Assembly (NCBI GenBank): GCA_964458015.1
Contig: CAYWGR010000150.1
Location: 1 to 14,587, forward strand
Reading direction: 5' to 3'
DNA length: 14,587 bases
Source of the DNA: CAYWGR01 sp964458015
GTDB lineage: Bacteria > Planctomycetota > Planctomycetia > Pirellulales > Thermoguttaceae
The stretch's first letter is position 1. Every line of letters begins with the position of its first letter. The position numbers and the translations under genes were made by a program. Positions 13,994 through 14,587 of this stretch are shown here, one piece after another. The notes under the pieces are model-generated. The model worked only from the letters and a program-made list of their open reading frames with translations. It was not told the DNA's origin and made no database searches.

Positions 13994-14374
13994 CTACAAG
14001 AATCGCCCCACTCGCAATCCAATCAAAATCGCCGCCAATCCGCCGATATTGTGAATCGCAAAGTAACCGAACATAAGCTGCCATTGCGAATCGTGCAGCA
14101 ACCGTTCGGTTTCAAAAATATACGTCGAAAAGGTGGTGAATGCGCCCATGAACCCGATCAAAATGATCGAACGGACTTCACCGCTGATAGACCAACGCTC
14201 GGAGCCCGACCAAACGAGACCAAACAACAAGCATCCCAAAAGATTGATGACGATGGTTCCCCAGGGAAACAGTGTTTCGTTACGGCTTTGAATGAATCCG
14301 CCCAGGCCATAGCGCGCCAAAGTGCCGAGTATTCCTGCCATAGCAAGACATGCAAAGAAAAAAAGCTTATGCAC
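13994..14374 (-). CDS. crcB: Fluoride ion channel CrcB/FluC
   Basis: This is a 126-residue inner-membrane protein, the usual family length, that lets fluoride leave the cell as a dual-topology dimer. Four helices are visible, at about 3-25, 37-57, 68-90 and 99-123. Family motifs are GTLARYGLG (17-25), PWGTIVINLLGCLLFG with the conserved Asn44 (37-52), and GFMGAFTTFSTYIFE (74-88). The last carries the TTFS element, which supplies a pore-lining Phe and the central sodium site. The start is GTG at 14372-14374, with GAGGAG 8 nt upstream; no better ATG is in frame. It is the first gene after an intrinsic terminator at 14490-14533, so it should have its own promoter. The DUF190 gene follows. No key residue looks missing. 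Confidence 0.96.
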   Translation of the reverse strand: MHKLFFFACLAMAGILGTLARYGLGGFIQSRNETLFPWGTIVINLLGCLLFGLVWSGSERWSISGEVRSIILIGFMGAFTTFSTYIFETERLLHDSQWQLMFGYFAIHNIGGLAAILIGLRVGRFL

Positions 14375-14421
14375 AACCGAGGCTCCTCATGCCGCAGAGG
14401 CATTGAAAAACAACTCGCATG

Positions 14422-14457
14422 ATTTTCCCCCAACCGGAACCATGGGTCAAGTGACCC
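14422..14457 (-). promoter_or_regulatory. Candidate crcB promoter with palindromic operator over the -35
   Basis: On the minus strand TTGACC (14445-14450) is followed after 17 nt by GAAAAT (14422-14427). The -35 lies inside a perfect 14-bp palindrome, GGGTCACTTGACCC (14444-14457), which could be a repressor or activator site. The same stretch can also be drawn as part of a folded RNA leader (see findings), so the promoter reading is tentative. Confidence 0.35.
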
Positions 14458-14489
14458 GCCTGCGAGCATCCCCGTAACTTGCAATGACC

Positions 14490-14533
14490 AAAAAAAACGA
14501 CGCCGCCGGCTGTATTGTAACCGGCGGCGTCGT
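14490..14533 (-). terminator. Strong intrinsic terminator of an upstream minus-strand gene
   Basis: On the minus strand a perfect 13-bp GC-rich stem, ACGACGCCGCCGG (14521-14533) with CCGGCGGCGTCGT (14497-14509), has an 11-nt loop. It is followed immediately by TTTTTTTT (14490-14497). The gene it ends lies beyond 14587; too little of it is inside the window to name. Confidence 0.9.
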
Positions 14534-14587
14534 AGGGCACCTCCCTGTGCCGTCGTAGCTTATGGTATCAAACACACGCCGCCGACC

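Noticed and set aside
14400..14480. A canonical fluoride (crcB) riboswitch
   Set aside because: GGGGATG is present, but the closing helix after the pseudoknot strand and the 3' CUGAU are not. It is reported only as a non-canonical candidate leader.
14560..14587. 3' end of a coding region (VGGVCLIP then stop) on the minus strand
   Set aside because: Eight codons are too few to support a gene, although the terminator at 14490-14533 implies that one ends nearby.

Overview
The window reads as a chromosomal segment of a planctomycete, most likely of the Pirellulales type. This is an inference from gene content: a VIT/von Willebrand A secreted protein, a BatA-type double-membrane protein next to a VWA/glutamine-amidotransferase-like membrane protein, a tandem ACT-domain protein and an S41 protease. 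It also fits the weak Shine-Dalgarno sites of some genes and the many short palindromic repeats between genes. No rRNA, tRNA or CRISPR array was seen.

Layout. 1-1060 (minus) is the N-terminal 353 residues of a carboxyl-terminal processing (S41) protease, cut by the window edge. 1375-3168 (minus) is an AT-richer secreted protein of unknown function, bracketed by inverted copies of one repeat. 3330-5666 (minus) is a secreted VIT-VWA protein. Divergently, 6092-6535 (plus) encodes a tandem ACT-domain protein. 6536-6964 has no gene; it holds a stem-loop repeat and a 162-bp MITE-like element with perfect 15-bp terminal repeats next to TA. Two plus-strand lipoproteins follow, at 6965-7723 and 7918-8103.

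From 8321 to 14374 everything is on the minus strand. Read in transcription order it is: crcB/fluC fluoride channel, DUF190 protein, BatA-type VWA protein (broken by a one-base frameshift near 12706-12709), ORF6N-domain protein, a 348-bp nest of palindromes, and a VWA/GATase-like membrane protein. A strong intrinsic terminator at 14490-14533 closes the gene upstream of crcB, so the fluoride pair begins a new unit. The 9-39 nt gaps from crcB to the ORF6N gene would allow a single transcript.

The two large VWA membrane proteins belong to the family that usually travels with MoxR ATPases and DUF58 proteins. Here an ORF6N gene and repeats lie between them.

The most unusual signal is repeat architecture rather than a new enzyme system. 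In 14.6 kb there are five copies of one palindromic repeat, including a 32-bp perfect inverted doublet. There are also a two-copy second palindrome, a stem-loop repeat, a TA-flanked MITE-like element, and three loci of roughly 7-nt tandem repeats at gene ends. I found no convincing new defence or biosynthetic system.
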